A program made the position numbers and the translations under genes. From CAXBDP01 sp963974465 (lineage in GTDB: Bacteria > Bacteroidota > Bacteroidia > Cytophagales > Cyclobacteriaceae): 64,000 bases of DNA. The notes under the pieces were generated by a model. The model worked only from the letters and a program-made list of their open reading frames with translations, did not search any database and had not been told where the DNA came from. The stretch lies in assembly GCA_049340005.1 (NCBI GenBank), contig JBMPIY010000003.1; one strand, given 5' to 3'. Below, one piece after another: positions 37,267-46,805 of this stretch. Every line of letters begins with the position of its first letter. Positions within the stretch are counted from its first letter, which is position 1.

Positions 37267-37380
37267 ATTTTATTTAAATCTGGAAAGAAACAAAACGTCC
37301 TTAAGCTATACAAAGAAACCTCGTAGATTTATCGAAGGCAAATCAAATACTATTAAATTACCTGTCAATTTAAGGAGCTT

Positions 37381-39150
37381 CTATATATACATTTCTTCAA
37401 TTTCTCTATTGTATTTATCTTCCACAATTCGTCTCTTCAATTTCATAGTTGGCGTCAGTTCACCAGTCTCAATTCCCCAAGAAGTATCCATCAAAGTGAA
37501 TTTCTTAATCTGCTCCCAACTTCCAAATAGCTTGTTGTATTTGTCCACTGCCTCTTGATAGCGATCAATCACCTTTTGATTTTTGATCATTTCTGCATCT
37601 GTAGAATAAGGTATATTTTGATTTTTGCACCAATCTTTTAATGCTTCGAAGTTAGGAACAATCAAAGCTGAAGGAAAACGTCGATTATCACCAACCACAC
37701 AAAGCTGATCGATAAACATGCTTTCCTTGAATTTATTTTCCATCACTTGAGGAGCAAGATATTTACCACCAGAGGTTTTGAACATCTCTTTTTTCCGATC
37801 CGTGATTTTCAAATATTTACCATCGATTAATGTACCGATATCCCCTGTATGGAACCAACCGTTTTTGATTACTTCATCGGTCAATTCAGGCTGCTTATAA
37901 TAGCCCATCATTACGTTTGGACCTTTTACAAGGATTTCGCCATCATCAGCAATTTTAACTTCTACATCTTTTACTAAAGTACCCACACATCCAATTCTGA
38001 TTCCTTCGTGTGTTGGAATGGAAGCAGTAACTACTGGAGAAGTTTCTGTTAATCCATAACCTTCGCAAATCTTGATTTCTGCTGCCCAAAATACCCTTGC
38101 AAGACGAGGTTGAAGTGCCGAAGCTCCAGAATTGATTGAAACTATCTCGCCTCCCAATGCCTCCCGCCATTTACTAAAGATTATTTTGCGAGCTAAGCCC
38201 AATTGCTTGTTGTACCACCAACCTTGATTTTGATTGGGTTCATATTTCAATCCTAAGTTCAAAGCCCAAAAGAAGAGTGTTTTCTTAATTCCTGTGAGTT
38301 CATAGCCTTTAGAAACTATTTTATCATATATTTTCTCTAATAGTCGAGGTACGGTATTGAATAAATGCGGCTTAATTTCTTGAATATTTGCAGCAATTGA
38401 CTCTAAGTTTTCCGCATAGTAAATGCTAATGCCCAAATATGTGAAGTAATAGAATCCGGTGCGCTCATAAATATGGCAAAGTGGCAAAAAGCTAATAGCT
38501 CTTGACTGTCCTGGCACTACTCTAGGCTCCATAGAAGCACGCTCTGCGACGGAAACAGTATTGCTAAATACATTGGTGTGGCTAAGCATTACGCCCTTTG
38601 GCCGGCCTGTGGTGCCCGAAGTATAGATGATGGTCATCAGTTCTTCAGGATTGATAGTTGCCTTAATAGCTTCCAATGCACTTATATCTTTTCCTTTGCC
38701 GAGATCTAAAACCTCCCGCCAATTTTTGGCTCCTGAAACATTATCGAAAGTGTATATATCTTGAATATTACAGCCTTTGGCGCCTTCATTTGCTTTTTTA
38801 TACAGCTCTTCATTTCCAACAAATACAAGTTTGGTTTCAGAATGGTTGAAAATATAATTGTAGTCATCTACCGTAATAGTAGGATACATGGGCACACTAA
38901 TGGCACCAATTTGCTGTACCGCCAAATCAATGAAATTCCATTCAGGACGATTGTCGGAGATAATGGCAACTTTATCTTCTTTACCAATTCCTATTTGCTG
39001 CAGGCCAAGACTCATTTCATTAACAATGTGGATTACATCATCTGTAGAATAATGCACCCATTTGCCATCTTGCTTGGCAGAAATTGCGTGGTCTAAGTTA
39101 TAGTTTTCTTTTTGTAAGGTAAGGAGATCAAAGAGTCTACTTGGATTCAT
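37381..39150 (-). CDS. Long-chain fatty-acid-CoA ligase (AMP-binding)
   Basis: 589 residues of the adenylate-forming family. The P-loop-like motif YTSGTTGRPKGVMLSH (about 175-190), the GYGLTETSP adenine motif (about 367), WFHTGDIG (about 418-425) and the ITDRKKEMFKTSGGKYLAP hinge (about 435-453) are all present. It activates free fatty acids to acyl-CoA for the beta-oxidation genes next door or for lipid synthesis. No membrane segment. Two octamers lie inside it. Confidence 0.93.
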   Translation of the reverse strand: MNPSRLFDLLTLQKENYNLDHAISAKQDGKWVHYSTDDVIHIVNEMSLGLQQIGIGKEDKVAIISDNRPEWNFIDLAVQQIGAISVPMYPTITVDDYNYIFNHSETKLVFVGNEELYKKANEGAKGCNIQDIYTFDNVSGAKNWREVLDLGKGKDISALEAIKATINPEELMTIIYTSGTTGRPKGVMLSHTNVFSNTVSVAERASMEPRVVPGQSRAISFLPLCHIYERTGFYYFTYLGISIYYAENLESIAANIQEIKPHLFNTVPRLLEKIYDKIVSKGYELTGIKKTLFFWALNLGLKYEPNQNQGWWYNKQLGLARKIIFSKWREALGGEIVSINSGASALQPRLARVFWAAEIKICEGYGLTETSPVVTASIPTHEGIRIGCVGTLVKDVEVKIADDGEILVKGPNVMMGYYKQPELTDEVIKNGWFHTGDIGTLIDGKYLKITDRKKEMFKTSGGKYLAPQVMENKFKESMFIDQLCVVGDNRRFPSALIVPNFEALKDWCKNQNIPYSTDAEMIKNQKVIDRYQEAVDKYNKLFGSWEQIKKFTLMDTSWGIETGELTPTMKLKRRIVEDKYNREIEEMYI

Positions 39151-39234
39151 AATAATTTCATTAAGTCTTCAATTTATAAAATAAGACTTAATAATTATTA
39201 ATTGTTTGCCAAATTTTGTACTGATTGTACGCGC

Positions 39235-41049
39235 TTATAAGGAGGTATTCGTATCACCACGCAAAAATCTAAATCTGCGGCGGACATCCTCTACATAAAG
39301 ACTTGAAGGATAATCGCGTAAAAATCGCTGATAGGTCTCCATTGCTTTGGTGTAATCCTCTAATTGCTCCTCATAGATTTTCCCCAATTGAAACAGGGCG
39401 TCGTCTGCCAAAATATCGTCGGGATATAAATCAAGAATTGAATTGAGATTTAGAATAGCGTTTTCGAAATCTCCTCTTTCGAGTAGAATTTTACTTTTCA
39501 ATAGATAGCTCTCATCTTCGATTGGGTGATTTGGATAGGCTTCCAGTAAACTATCCAATAAATGTAATGACCTGTCCTTTTGATTGGAGAAATAGGCCAA
39601 ATCTGCTTTGGAATAAATATTTAGCGCTGCATAGGTAGAATCATAATCCATGTTGTCGCTAATAAGCAGACTCAAATCTAAGGCATCGTTTGCAATCTCG
39701 CGGGTGGTGGCTTCTTTCAATATGTCTAGGTGACTTTTAGAAAGTTCGAAATCTCCTCTGTAGAATGAGAGTTTGGCATTTTTCAGTTTTGCTTCGAAAC
39801 CGATATTCTCACTTCTATTTGCTTTTTCTACTTGCGAATAAAGCAAGGATGATTCCCACGGTTCTCCATGAATTACAAGTATGTCTCCCAATTCTATTTT
39901 GGCTTTGGCTGTTATGTTTTTGGAAGCGGATTCGAAACGTAATACTTGTTCTAAAAAGTAAATCGCGCTATCCAATTCATCTAGGTAATAAGCATGGAGC
40001 TTGGACTTATTGATCATAGCTTCAAAGCTTATATTATTGTAGCCAATTTCCTTGATTAATTGGTTGTAATCAGCCATTAAACTCTTAAGCTGATTGGTAG
40101 CTACTGGAAATTTATTTTTGATCGAATTCTCTTTAGACTGGATTAGGTATAATCTGGCCATCAAGTAATTTTGCTTGGAGGTAAATTCATCTACATAAAA
40201 CTGGAAGAATTTCTCTGCATGTTCATATTCTTCATTTTGGTAGGCAATCACACCCGTTTCGAAAACTTTGGAATCTTCCTTTTGAAAACGACGGTCGAAT
40301 GCACGAGCTTGGATAAAAGCTTGAGTGAAATCTTTCATTTGCACATTCACCCAAATTAGCATTTCAGGATAATTGGGATCGTTCGGATCTTCTTGAATTT
40401 TGCCTATAAGCCAAGATCTGAATTTTGGTAGATCTTCTTCTTCGGTAAGGCTATTCTGTAATTGGTCTTTTACAAAGTTGAGATTTACAGGATTTCCTTT
40501 TAGAAAATTGAAATACTCTTCAATCATCAATTCCTTTTGATTGGTAAGGCGGTAGAGCGTAGCCAAATCCATTGCATACGCTCTATCAGAATTGATTGCC
40601 TCACGCGATGATAGGTAAGTTTGGATGGCGAATTTACTGAAATTGGCATTGTAGAGTGTGGTAGCTACAAAACGAGTTCTGTTTTGATCTTGCTGGACAA
40701 CTAGGATTAGCTCATTAAAAATTGCCTCCATTTTATCTTCTTGATTCTGCTGATAATAAAGGGAACCAAGATCTATCCAATATTGATGATTGTCGGGATT
40801 AGCATTCTTTTGCTTTACCAGATACTTTTCGGCTTTTTCATATTCCAAATTGCCAAGCATCAATTCCAGGTAACGCTCGTGGATAAAAGGAATGTTTGCT
40901 GGATTCGCCGAAAGTTTGTCAAACATCTCCAATGCCTTTTCTCGATCACCTTGATTGTAGTATTCATAAGCCAAGGTGATATTTTGGTTGTCTTGAGCGA
41001 AAACCTGGAAGGAGACGAAAGTTAAAAATATGAGGAATAATTTTTTCAT
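39235..41049 (-). CDS. Exported TPR-repeat protein
   Basis: 604 residues from the ATG at 41049, giving a signal peptide (MKKLFLIFLTFVSFQVFA); an upstream ATG at 41064 would place five residues before it and overlap a DnaA box. Helical TPR units run through the whole protein, clearest at the C-terminus (DDALFQLGKIYEEQLEDYTKAMETYQRFLRDYPSS is one unit of tandem repeats). It probably acts as a periplasmic or outer membrane scaffold; partner unknown. Its 5' end borders the putative replication origin. Confidence 0.85.
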   Translation of the reverse strand: MKKLFLIFLTFVSFQVFAQDNQNITLAYEYYNQGDREKALEMFDKLSANPANIPFIHERYLELMLGNLEYEKAEKYLVKQKNANPDNHQYWIDLGSLYYQQNQEDKMEAIFNELILVVQQDQNRTRFVATTLYNANFSKFAIQTYLSSREAINSDRAYAMDLATLYRLTNQKELMIEEYFNFLKGNPVNLNFVKDQLQNSLTEEEDLPKFRSWLIGKIQEDPNDPNYPEMLIWVNVQMKDFTQAFIQARAFDRRFQKEDSKVFETGVIAYQNEEYEHAEKFFQFYVDEFTSKQNYLMARLYLIQSKENSIKNKFPVATNQLKSLMADYNQLIKEIGYNNISFEAMINKSKLHAYYLDELDSAIYFLEQVLRFESASKNITAKAKIELGDILVIHGEPWESSLLYSQVEKANRSENIGFEAKLKNAKLSFYRGDFELSKSHLDILKEATTREIANDALDLSLLISDNMDYDSTYAALNIYSKADLAYFSNQKDRSLHLLDSLLEAYPNHPIEDESYLLKSKILLERGDFENAILNLNSILDLYPDDILADDALFQLGKIYEEQLEDYTKAMETYQRFLRDYPSSLYVEDVRRRFRFLRGDTNTSL

Positions 41050-41056
41050 TGCACGT

Positions 41057-41424
41057 TTATCCACAAGGCAACAATCATTGTTTATTTTTTTAAAAGTAAA
41101 AGATAACTATTACTAGTCATGTGGATTTGTTGATAAGTCTTGAAACTGTAAGTTATTAACGCTTATTTTAATAAAATGTCTATAACTTTTTCTTATTCAC
41201 ATTTTACCCACTTCTAAATGCTTGAAATCGAAGTTACTAAAAATAAATGTTCAAATGTGTTGATAATTGTTGAATACATGTTGACATCATTTCAATGTTG
41301 GTAAATCCTGTTTGAATGGTCGATTTATGCTTATAAGTATAGAAGGTCTAGTAAACGGGTATTCTAGTGAAATCTATCAACTCCAAATCACAAATTTTCC
41401 ATAGTTGCTAACAGTTTATCCACA
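41057..41424. other. Putative chromosomal replication origin (oriC) with DnaA boxes
   Basis: An AT-rich intergenic region of about 370 bases with a cluster of DnaA boxes. Perfect TTATCCACA at 41057-41065 and 41416-41424, one near each end; TTATTCACA at 41193-41201; the inverse of TTATCAACA at 41128-41136 and 41258-41266; weaker inverse matches at 41120-41128 and 41268-41276. The stretch 41080-41120 (long A/T runs) could be the unwinding part. mnmG (gidA), often beside oriC, is 2.6 kb away and two parS sites are 4.5 kb away. No dnaA gene is in the window, which is not unusual in this phylum. Confidence 0.75.
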
Positions 41425-41427
41425 GAG

Positions 41428-43077
41428 CTAATCCTTAATTGTGACGTTTATATCTGTCACTTCCCAGTTTGCTCTAAGCGTTATAATATATGGATTTTCT
41501 CCTTCTTCGGGATTAGCCTTTTTATATAGAAAAGCAGGCTCAGGTGCTTCTAGTATTTGTCCATTTCCTTTGCTCCATACTCCATCCTTATTGGAATCTA
41601 CCAAAACGCGAATTTTATAGTCTCCAGGGGAAACAAGATTGAAAGCGTATTGAGCTGTGTTCTTAAGTTCATTTACAACTCTATTTTGAGAGTTTAGCAA
41701 TTGTACCCAAAAATCTTTCCCATTTGTATTTGAAATTGTTCCTTTGATGGTTCCAAAATCTCTAGCTGTTTTGATTTCGTATGTCGCTAGAATCCTTTCT
41801 AACGTATCATTTTCTACGGAAGCATAGGATCCTTCAGGAATTATGAGCTGTAATTTTTCACCTTCATTCAAGGTGTCTAGATTTAGCTTTATTTGAGCTC
41901 TTGTTCTTTTTTCATTAAACTCAAGTATATCTTCTGCTTGATAATATGTGAATACAGAATCAATCATTGTTGAGATTGAATCTGCTTTTAGCTCTAACAT
42001 AGGTTTTGTAAAGGTGATCTCAAATTTATCATTTTTAGCAACTTTAGAGGGTAGTGTTGGGATCATAGTATAGCCTAATGTTTCTTTTGCTGCATTTGAC
42101 TCTGTGAATTTGATATATAAATCTTTATTGACCTCTAATCCCAAGCTGTCTGTGGTTGTAAAGTTGACAAAAATACTATCAGCTCCTAATTCAGGAAAAG
42201 TATTAAATACCTTTATTGAATAATCCTCCCGCTGATCTATTGAATATATATTTATAGTGGTATCTGTAGGTGTTAACGAATAGTCTATAAATGGCTTATT
42301 CATTCTTATTAAGAATGATTTACCAATTGGTCTGGCAGATACTAGTTGCAATGAATCGGAAAAGTTTAGAACAAGTGGTATCGTAAATCCAACCATATCT
42401 TGATCAATATTTAATTGTTCAGGATAGTAGCCATGTATTTCGTCAAATGAATTGATTTGCAAGTTTGAGTTTTTGTCTTCCCAAACATAAAGTTCATACA
42501 CCCCTGGAGTTAAGTTTCTTAATGAAAAATTGCCAGAAGAATCAGTTTTAGCAAAATAACGAGGTTTGGAATTGTATGCGCTTAAAGTATCTGAGGGTAG
42601 ATATAGACCGGCAATCCAATCATTTTTAATATCTCCAGTCAATAGATTATACGCTGAACCTTGGATATTTAGAGAATCTATAAATGGGCCAGTTGAAAAG
42701 GTTAATATTAAGTCTTCAGCTGGATTGTCTTCTGTAATATCTTGAATTCCATCCCTAAAATTGAATGTAAAGGTAGTAGCTGAATCAAGGTCATTTTCGA
42801 ATTCTAGTTCGAATTGCTGTCTATTTATTTTCGTGGTGTAAGGATTATCAATAGATGGAGAAATGATTAATTGCTCCTTAAGTTTTTCCTCTTTTATATA
42901 TTCATTGAATCGTAGTGTAATTGTCTTTCCTGTAAAATTTACTTCACGATCTTCTGGATCAGATGATAATAAAATAGGTGGATCTATATCTTCTGGCCCA
43001 CCTGTGGGTGTTGTTTGATTTGCACAGCCTGCAGATACAAGTAGGATAAAGAAAAGAAGCGGGAGGTTAAACTTCAT
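41428..43077 (-). CDS. Lipoprotein with N-terminal Big_5 (Ig-like) domain
   Basis: 549 residues from the ATG at 43077 (an ATG two codons earlier is possible). The signal ends in the lipobox VSAGC, so it is a lipoprotein. A Big_5-type Ig-like domain follows (about 30-130: PPILLSSDPEDREVNFTGKTITLRFNEYI, here one domain start), then further beta-rich parts, including a carboxypeptidase-regulatory-like fold (TDSSGNFSLRNLTPGVYELYVWEDKN). Probably an outer membrane structural protein of unknown role. It lies 27 bases after the methyltransferase gene. An octamer sits in the signal peptide. Confidence 0.8.
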   Translation of the reverse strand: MKFNLPLLFFILLVSAGCANQTTPTGGPEDIDPPILLSSDPEDREVNFTGKTITLRFNEYIKEEKLKEQLIISPSIDNPYTTKINRQQFELEFENDLDSATTFTFNFRDGIQDITEDNPAEDLILTFSTGPFIDSLNIQGSAYNLLTGDIKNDWIAGLYLPSDTLSAYNSKPRYFAKTDSSGNFSLRNLTPGVYELYVWEDKNSNLQINSFDEIHGYYPEQLNIDQDMVGFTIPLVLNFSDSLQLVSARPIGKSFLIRMNKPFIDYSLTPTDTTINIYSIDQREDYSIKVFNTFPELGADSIFVNFTTTDSLGLEVNKDLYIKFTESNAAKETLGYTMIPTLPSKVAKNDKFEITFTKPMLELKADSISTMIDSVFTYYQAEDILEFNEKRTRAQIKLNLDTLNEGEKLQLIIPEGSYASVENDTLERILATYEIKTARDFGTIKGTISNTNGKDFWVQLLNSQNRVVNELKNTAQYAFNLVSPGDYKIRVLVDSNKDGVWSKGNGQILEAPEPAFLYKKANPEEGENPYIITLRANWEVTDINVTIKD

Positions 43078-43110
43078 AATCATTTGGAAATAAAAAGAGG
43101 AAGAGATTTC

Positions 43111-43995
43111 TTATCTCTTTTTCAGTACATATATAAGGCTTGAATAGTTATTTTGATTATTCTTTGCCCATTTATTTGATTTCAAGCCATTCCAAAAAGC
43201 CTGCCAATAGTTCATTTTACCTTTAGCATGTTTCTCGCTCAATAAGCTTACGTAAAATGCATCTAGTTTCATAGGAAGTGTTTGTACAACTTCTAATTTA
43301 TGCTTCTTAAAAAGCAAAGCAGCTGTTTCTTGATTGAAGTGATATAAGTGTCTTGGGACATCAAAGGCAGCCCAATCATTTTTATAGTGTACAGAATCCC
43401 AAGAAGCGCTATTTGGTAAGGCAATAAATAGACTTCCTTCTTTATGTAAGAGCTTTCGTACCTTTTTCATTGTGCCATTCAGATCGGCAACATGCTCCAA
43501 TACATGAAACATAGTAATGGCATCGAATTTCGTTTTTTCTATCAGCTGGATGTTTTCATAGATGCTAATGCCATTTAATTCTTCCGCACTTTTCCTTGCA
43601 AGAGTTCCAGGCTCTACTGCATTAATAAGCCATTTATTCTTTTTAGCTTCATTGATAAATTCTCCTGTTCCACAACCAATATCCAGTAAGGTGTTTTTGT
43701 TCGCTGTGAATTTATTAATCATTGTCACTTTGGAGCGTACAGTAAATTTTCTAGCGATTTTGTAAATGCGATTTATTAAGCTGTTACTTTTCTTATTATG
43801 GGAGATATAATCTTCAGATTCGTAATAACTGCCAAGCCTTTGTTCTGATGGTCGAGGGTTAGTATACAGGAAGCCGCAATTTCGACAGCGCGAAATTGCG
43901 AAGCTCTCCTTCGATACTGTGTGATCTTTACATATAATTAAATTATCGCTCAGCTTTGATTCACATACTGGGCAACTCTCTACTTTTTCGAACAT
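43111..43995 (-). CDS. Class I SAM-dependent methyltransferase with zinc-ribbon N-terminus
   Basis: 294 residues. The N-terminus carries two CxxC pairs (CPVCES and CRNCGF, about 8 and 37), a probable zinc site; LLDIGCGTGEF (about 103-113) is the SAM-binding motif I and FHVLEHVADL is motif IV-like. Such proteins commonly methylate sugars, lipids or small molecules; the substrate is unknown. It starts 2 bases after the mnmG stop, so the genes are co-transcribed. Confidence 0.87.
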   Translation of the reverse strand: MFEKVESCPVCESKLSDNLIICKDHTVSKESFAISRCRNCGFLYTNPRPSEQRLGSYYESEDYISHNKKSNSLINRIYKIARKFTVRSKVTMINKFTANKNTLLDIGCGTGEFINEAKKNKWLINAVEPGTLARKSAEELNGISIYENIQLIEKTKFDAITMFHVLEHVADLNGTMKKVRKLLHKEGSLFIALPNSASWDSVHYKNDWAAFDVPRHLYHFNQETAALLFKKHKLEVVQTLPMKLDAFYVSLLSEKHAKGKMNYWQAFWNGLKSNKWAKNNQNNYSSLIYVLKKR

Positions 43996-43997
43996 AG

Positions 43998-45863
43998 CTA
44001 TCTTCCTAAGTAAACCATTAAGATGGAAATATCGGCTGGCTTTACTCCGCTAATTCTGGAGGCTTGACCAATCGTTTCAGGTTTTATGGATTTGAACTTC
44101 TCTTTCGATTCAGATGATAAAGCTACAAGTTTATTGTAATCAAAATGTGAAGGAATTTTTAAATCCTCTAACGAGCTCATTTTCTCGGCCATTGTCCTTT
44201 CTTTTTCCAAATAGCTCTCGTATTTCGCGCTTATCTCAACTTGCTCTATCACGTCAATATTAAATTCATTTATATCTAAATTTATATTTTCGCATATATC
44301 TAATAGATTTTGTATTGATATTTCTGGTCTTTTTAGTAAATTATATAGTGTAGTTTTCTCCTTTATAGGTGCAGTTTTCAGCTCTTCTAAATGCGCGTTA
44401 ACCTCTTCTGGAGTCACTTTTAGCTTCAAAAGGTCTTTTTGTAACAATTCTATTCCCTTTTTCTTTTCATTTAGCTTATTTAATCTTTCATCACTCGCTA
44501 AGCCAATTTGGTGGCCTAATTCTGTAAGTCTGATATCTGCATTGTCCTGTCTCAATAGAATTCTGAACTCTGCGCGGGAGGTAAACATACGATATGGCTC
44601 CTCTGTACCTTTATTAATTAAATCATCTATAAGTACTCCAATATATGCATCAGATCTTTTGAGGACGATTGGTTCTAAGGATTTTACTTTTCTATGTGCA
44701 TTTATTCCGGCCATTAATCCTTGGCAAGCGGCTTCTTCATAGCCAGTAGTTCCATTTATTTGACCTGCGAAATATAGATTCTCTACGAGCTTAGTTTCCA
44801 AACTTAGCTTCAATTGTGTTGGTGGGAAGTAATCATATTCGATAGCATATCCTGGTCTGAACATTTTGGCATTTTCAAATCCGGTTATTTTACGCAATGC
44901 TTTCAGCTGAATATCCTCTGGTAGAGATGATGAAAAACCGTTTACATATACTTCTACTGTGTCCCATCCTTCGGGCTCTACAAATATTTGATGTCTATCT
45001 CTTTCTGCAAAACGATTGATTTTATCTTCAATTGATGGACAATATCTTGGACCTAAACCTTGGATGCGGCCATTGAACATTGGTGATTTGTCAAAGCCTG
45101 TTTTGAGTGTTTCATGCACTTCGGGATTAGTGTAGGTAATGTAGCAGCTCCTTTGTTTAGTCAGTGGCTCTGATAGATTAGAATAGGAAAACCTGCTAGG
45201 ATTCTCATCTCCGAACTGTTCTTCCATGAGCTCATAATTGAGACTTCTACCATCCACTCTGGGTGGGGTGCCAGTTTTCATTCTACCCGCTTCAAAGCCT
45301 AATTCAACCAATTGTTCTGTGATTCCTTTTGCAGCTTTCTCACCTGATCTGCCACCACCCATCTTCTTTTCCCCAATATGAATTATTCCATTTAGGAAGG
45401 TTCCATTAGTTAAAATCACAGATTCGGCTTCTATTTCTATGCCTAAGCTGGTAATTACACCACATGCCTTATTATCCTTTACAATGATTCCAGTGACCAT
45501 TTCTTGCCAGAAATCAAGGTTTGGAGTTTGTTCTAAGGTCAATCTCCATTCCTCTGCAAACTTCATTCTATCGCTTTGCGCTCTTGGGCTCCACATTGCA
45601 GGGCCTTTAGATCTATTAAGCATGCGAAACTGTATGGCAGATTTATCTGTGATAATTGCTGACATTCCACCTAGAGCATCAATTTCACGCACTATTTGGC
45701 CTTTTGCAACCCCACCCATAGCTGGATTGCAAGACATCTGTGCGATGGTTTGCATGTTCATCGTTACCAATAAAACAGATGAACCCATTTTAGCTGCTGC
45801 ATGTGCCGCTTCACAGCCTGCATGCCCAGCACCAACCACAATTACATCGTATTTTGAAAACAT
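43998..45863 (-). CDS. mnmG: tRNA uridine-34 modification enzyme MnmG (GidA)
   Basis: 621 residues, full length. FAD-binding motif GAGHAGCEAA (11-20), CNPAMGGVAKG (about 45-55), NGTFLNG, the GidA signature RMKTGTPPRVDGR (about 196-208) and a C-terminal helical domain. With MnmE it adds the carboxymethylaminomethyl group to wobble uridine. In many bacteria this gene lies beside the replication origin, in line with the DnaA boxes 2.6 kb away and the parS sites just upstream. Confidence 0.96.
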   Translation of the reverse strand: MFSKYDVIVVGAGHAGCEAAHAAAKMGSSVLLVTMNMQTIAQMSCNPAMGGVAKGQIVREIDALGGMSAIITDKSAIQFRMLNRSKGPAMWSPRAQSDRMKFAEEWRLTLEQTPNLDFWQEMVTGIIVKDNKACGVITSLGIEIEAESVILTNGTFLNGIIHIGEKKMGGGRSGEKAAKGITEQLVELGFEAGRMKTGTPPRVDGRSLNYELMEEQFGDENPSRFSYSNLSEPLTKQRSCYITYTNPEVHETLKTGFDKSPMFNGRIQGLGPRYCPSIEDKINRFAERDRHQIFVEPEGWDTVEVYVNGFSSSLPEDIQLKALRKITGFENAKMFRPGYAIEYDYFPPTQLKLSLETKLVENLYFAGQINGTTGYEEAACQGLMAGINAHRKVKSLEPIVLKRSDAYIGVLIDDLINKGTEEPYRMFTSRAEFRILLRQDNADIRLTELGHQIGLASDERLNKLNEKKKGIELLQKDLLKLKVTPEEVNAHLEELKTAPIKEKTTLYNLLKRPEISIQNLLDICENINLDINEFNIDVIEQVEISAKYESYLEKERTMAEKMSSLEDLKIPSHFDYNKLVALSSESKEKFKSIKPETIGQASRISGVKPADISILMVYLGR

Positions 45864-45884
45864 ATTCTCGTTATAAAAGAAAAG

Positions 45885-45900
45885 TGTTCCACGTGAAACA
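45885..45900. promoter_or_regulatory. parS site 1 (ParB-binding, perfect consensus)
   Basis: TGTTCCACGTGAAACA matches the chromosomal parS consensus TGTTNCACGTGAAACA at every position. It lies 21 bases upstream of the mnmG start in the gap between mnmG and ybeY. A perfect 16-base match by chance in 64 kb is very unlikely. parS sites cluster near oriC and load ParB for chromosome segregation. Confidence 0.92.
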
Positions 45901-45928
45901 CTTTATTTAACCTCTATTCAATTTCAAA

Positions 45929-45944
45929 CGTTCCACGTGGAACA
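45929..45944. promoter_or_regulatory. parS site 2 (near-perfect palindromic variant)
   Basis: CGTTCCACGTGGAACA differs from the fully palindromic form TGTTCCACGTGGAACA only at the first base. It starts 28 bases after the end of the first site, so ParB dimers could bind close together. It lies six bases before the 3' end of ybeY. Confidence 0.85.
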
Positions 45945-45950
45945 TTGATT

Positions 45951-46379
45951 TTATAAGCGCAAAGATAGATAGTAGTCCTCGCTTTTTCTCATCCTTTGTT
46001 GCTCCTCTTCTGTCTTGTCTCCATGTCCCATTAGGTGAAGTACTCCATGTACCAACACTCTATGAAGTTCCTGATCAAATTCGGTTTCAAAAGTCTTTGC
46101 ATTTTCTATGATGCGTGGAATACTGATGAAAATATCTCCTTCGATTTCGAATTCAGATTCTGAATTGTCGAAGGTGATTATATCAGTGAAGGTGTCGTGG
46201 TTTAAATATTCTTGGTTGATCTTCAAAAGGTATTCGTCCGAACAGAAAATGTAATTCAATTCCATGAGGATGAATTTCTCATTATTGATAATTCCCTCAA
46301 GCCATTTGGCCGTTCTTTCTTCATTTTCTAGTTCGAACTCGTAGTCTTCAGTATGAAAATGAATGGGCGTTTCCTCCAT
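45951..46379 (-). CDS. ybeY: Endoribonuclease / rRNA maturation factor YbeY
   Basis: 142 residues with the zinc signature HGVLHLMGHGD (about 110-120; three histidines of the H-x3-H-x5-H type) and the expected upstream DIFIS segment. YbeY processes the 16S rRNA 3' end and supports ribosome quality control. It lies 11 bases after the RsbW-like gene; the parS pair separates it from mnmG. Confidence 0.93.
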   Translation of the reverse strand: MEETPIHFHTEDYEFELENEERTAKWLEGIINNEKFILMELNYIFCSDEYLLKINQEYLNHDTFTDIITFDNSESEFEIEGDIFISIPRIIENAKTFETEFDQELHRVLVHGVLHLMGHGDKTEEEQQRMRKSEDYYLSLRL

Positions 46380-46390
46380 CTTGTTGGAAT

Positions 46391-46789
46391 TTATAAGTAG
46401 AAACTAAGTTCAACAACTCTCCCGTCTTTTTGAAAGGTTACTTCGTCAGCTAGATTTTTCATTAAAAATATTCCACGGCCACCAGTTTTTTCTAAATTTT
46501 CCGGGGCTGTTGGGTCTGGTAATGTATTATAGTCAAATCCTTTTCCCTCGTCTTCAATTACAAATTTGATTACATCGTCTTTTAATGTAAGGCTCAAATT
46601 CACAGATTTTCCTTTGTCGCTCTTATTGCCATGCTTTATCGCATTGCTTACAGACTCAGTTACGGCAATCATTATATTTCCATAGATATCATCGTTTAGC
46701 TCAAATCTTTCTTTTGCATTATCGATGAAGCTCTCAATAATTCTAATGTTTTCAATCATTGAGGGTATTTCTATTTTAATAGTATTCAT
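46391..46789 (-). CDS. RsbW-like anti-sigma/serine-kinase-fold ATP-binding protein
   Basis: 132 residues of the GHKL ATPase fold: N box TESVSNAIKHGN (about 44-55), G1 EDEGKGFD (about 78-85) and G2 GGRGIFLMKNLAD (about 103-115). In other bacteria such proteins bind or phosphorylate anti-anti-sigma partners. No STAS-domain or alternative sigma gene lies in the window, so the partner is elsewhere. It is co-transcribed with the DUF4175 gene (16-base gap) and ybeY. Confidence 0.87.
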   Translation of the reverse strand: MNTIKIEIPSMIENIRIIESFIDNAKERFELNDDIYGNIMIAVTESVSNAIKHGNKSDKGKSVNLSLTLKDDVIKFVIEDEGKGFDYNTLPDPTAPENLEKTGGRGIFLMKNLADEVTFQKDGRVVELSFYL

Positions 46790-46805
46790 ATGTATGTACA
46801 GACCG

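Noticed and set aside
37232..37558. 108-codon plus-strand open frame
   Set aside because: It overlaps the small minus-strand gene and the acyl-CoA ligase end; the latter has clear family motifs, so this is a shadow.
45439..45876. 145-codon plus-strand open frame inside mnmG
   Set aside because: Antisense to the FAD-binding part of MnmG.
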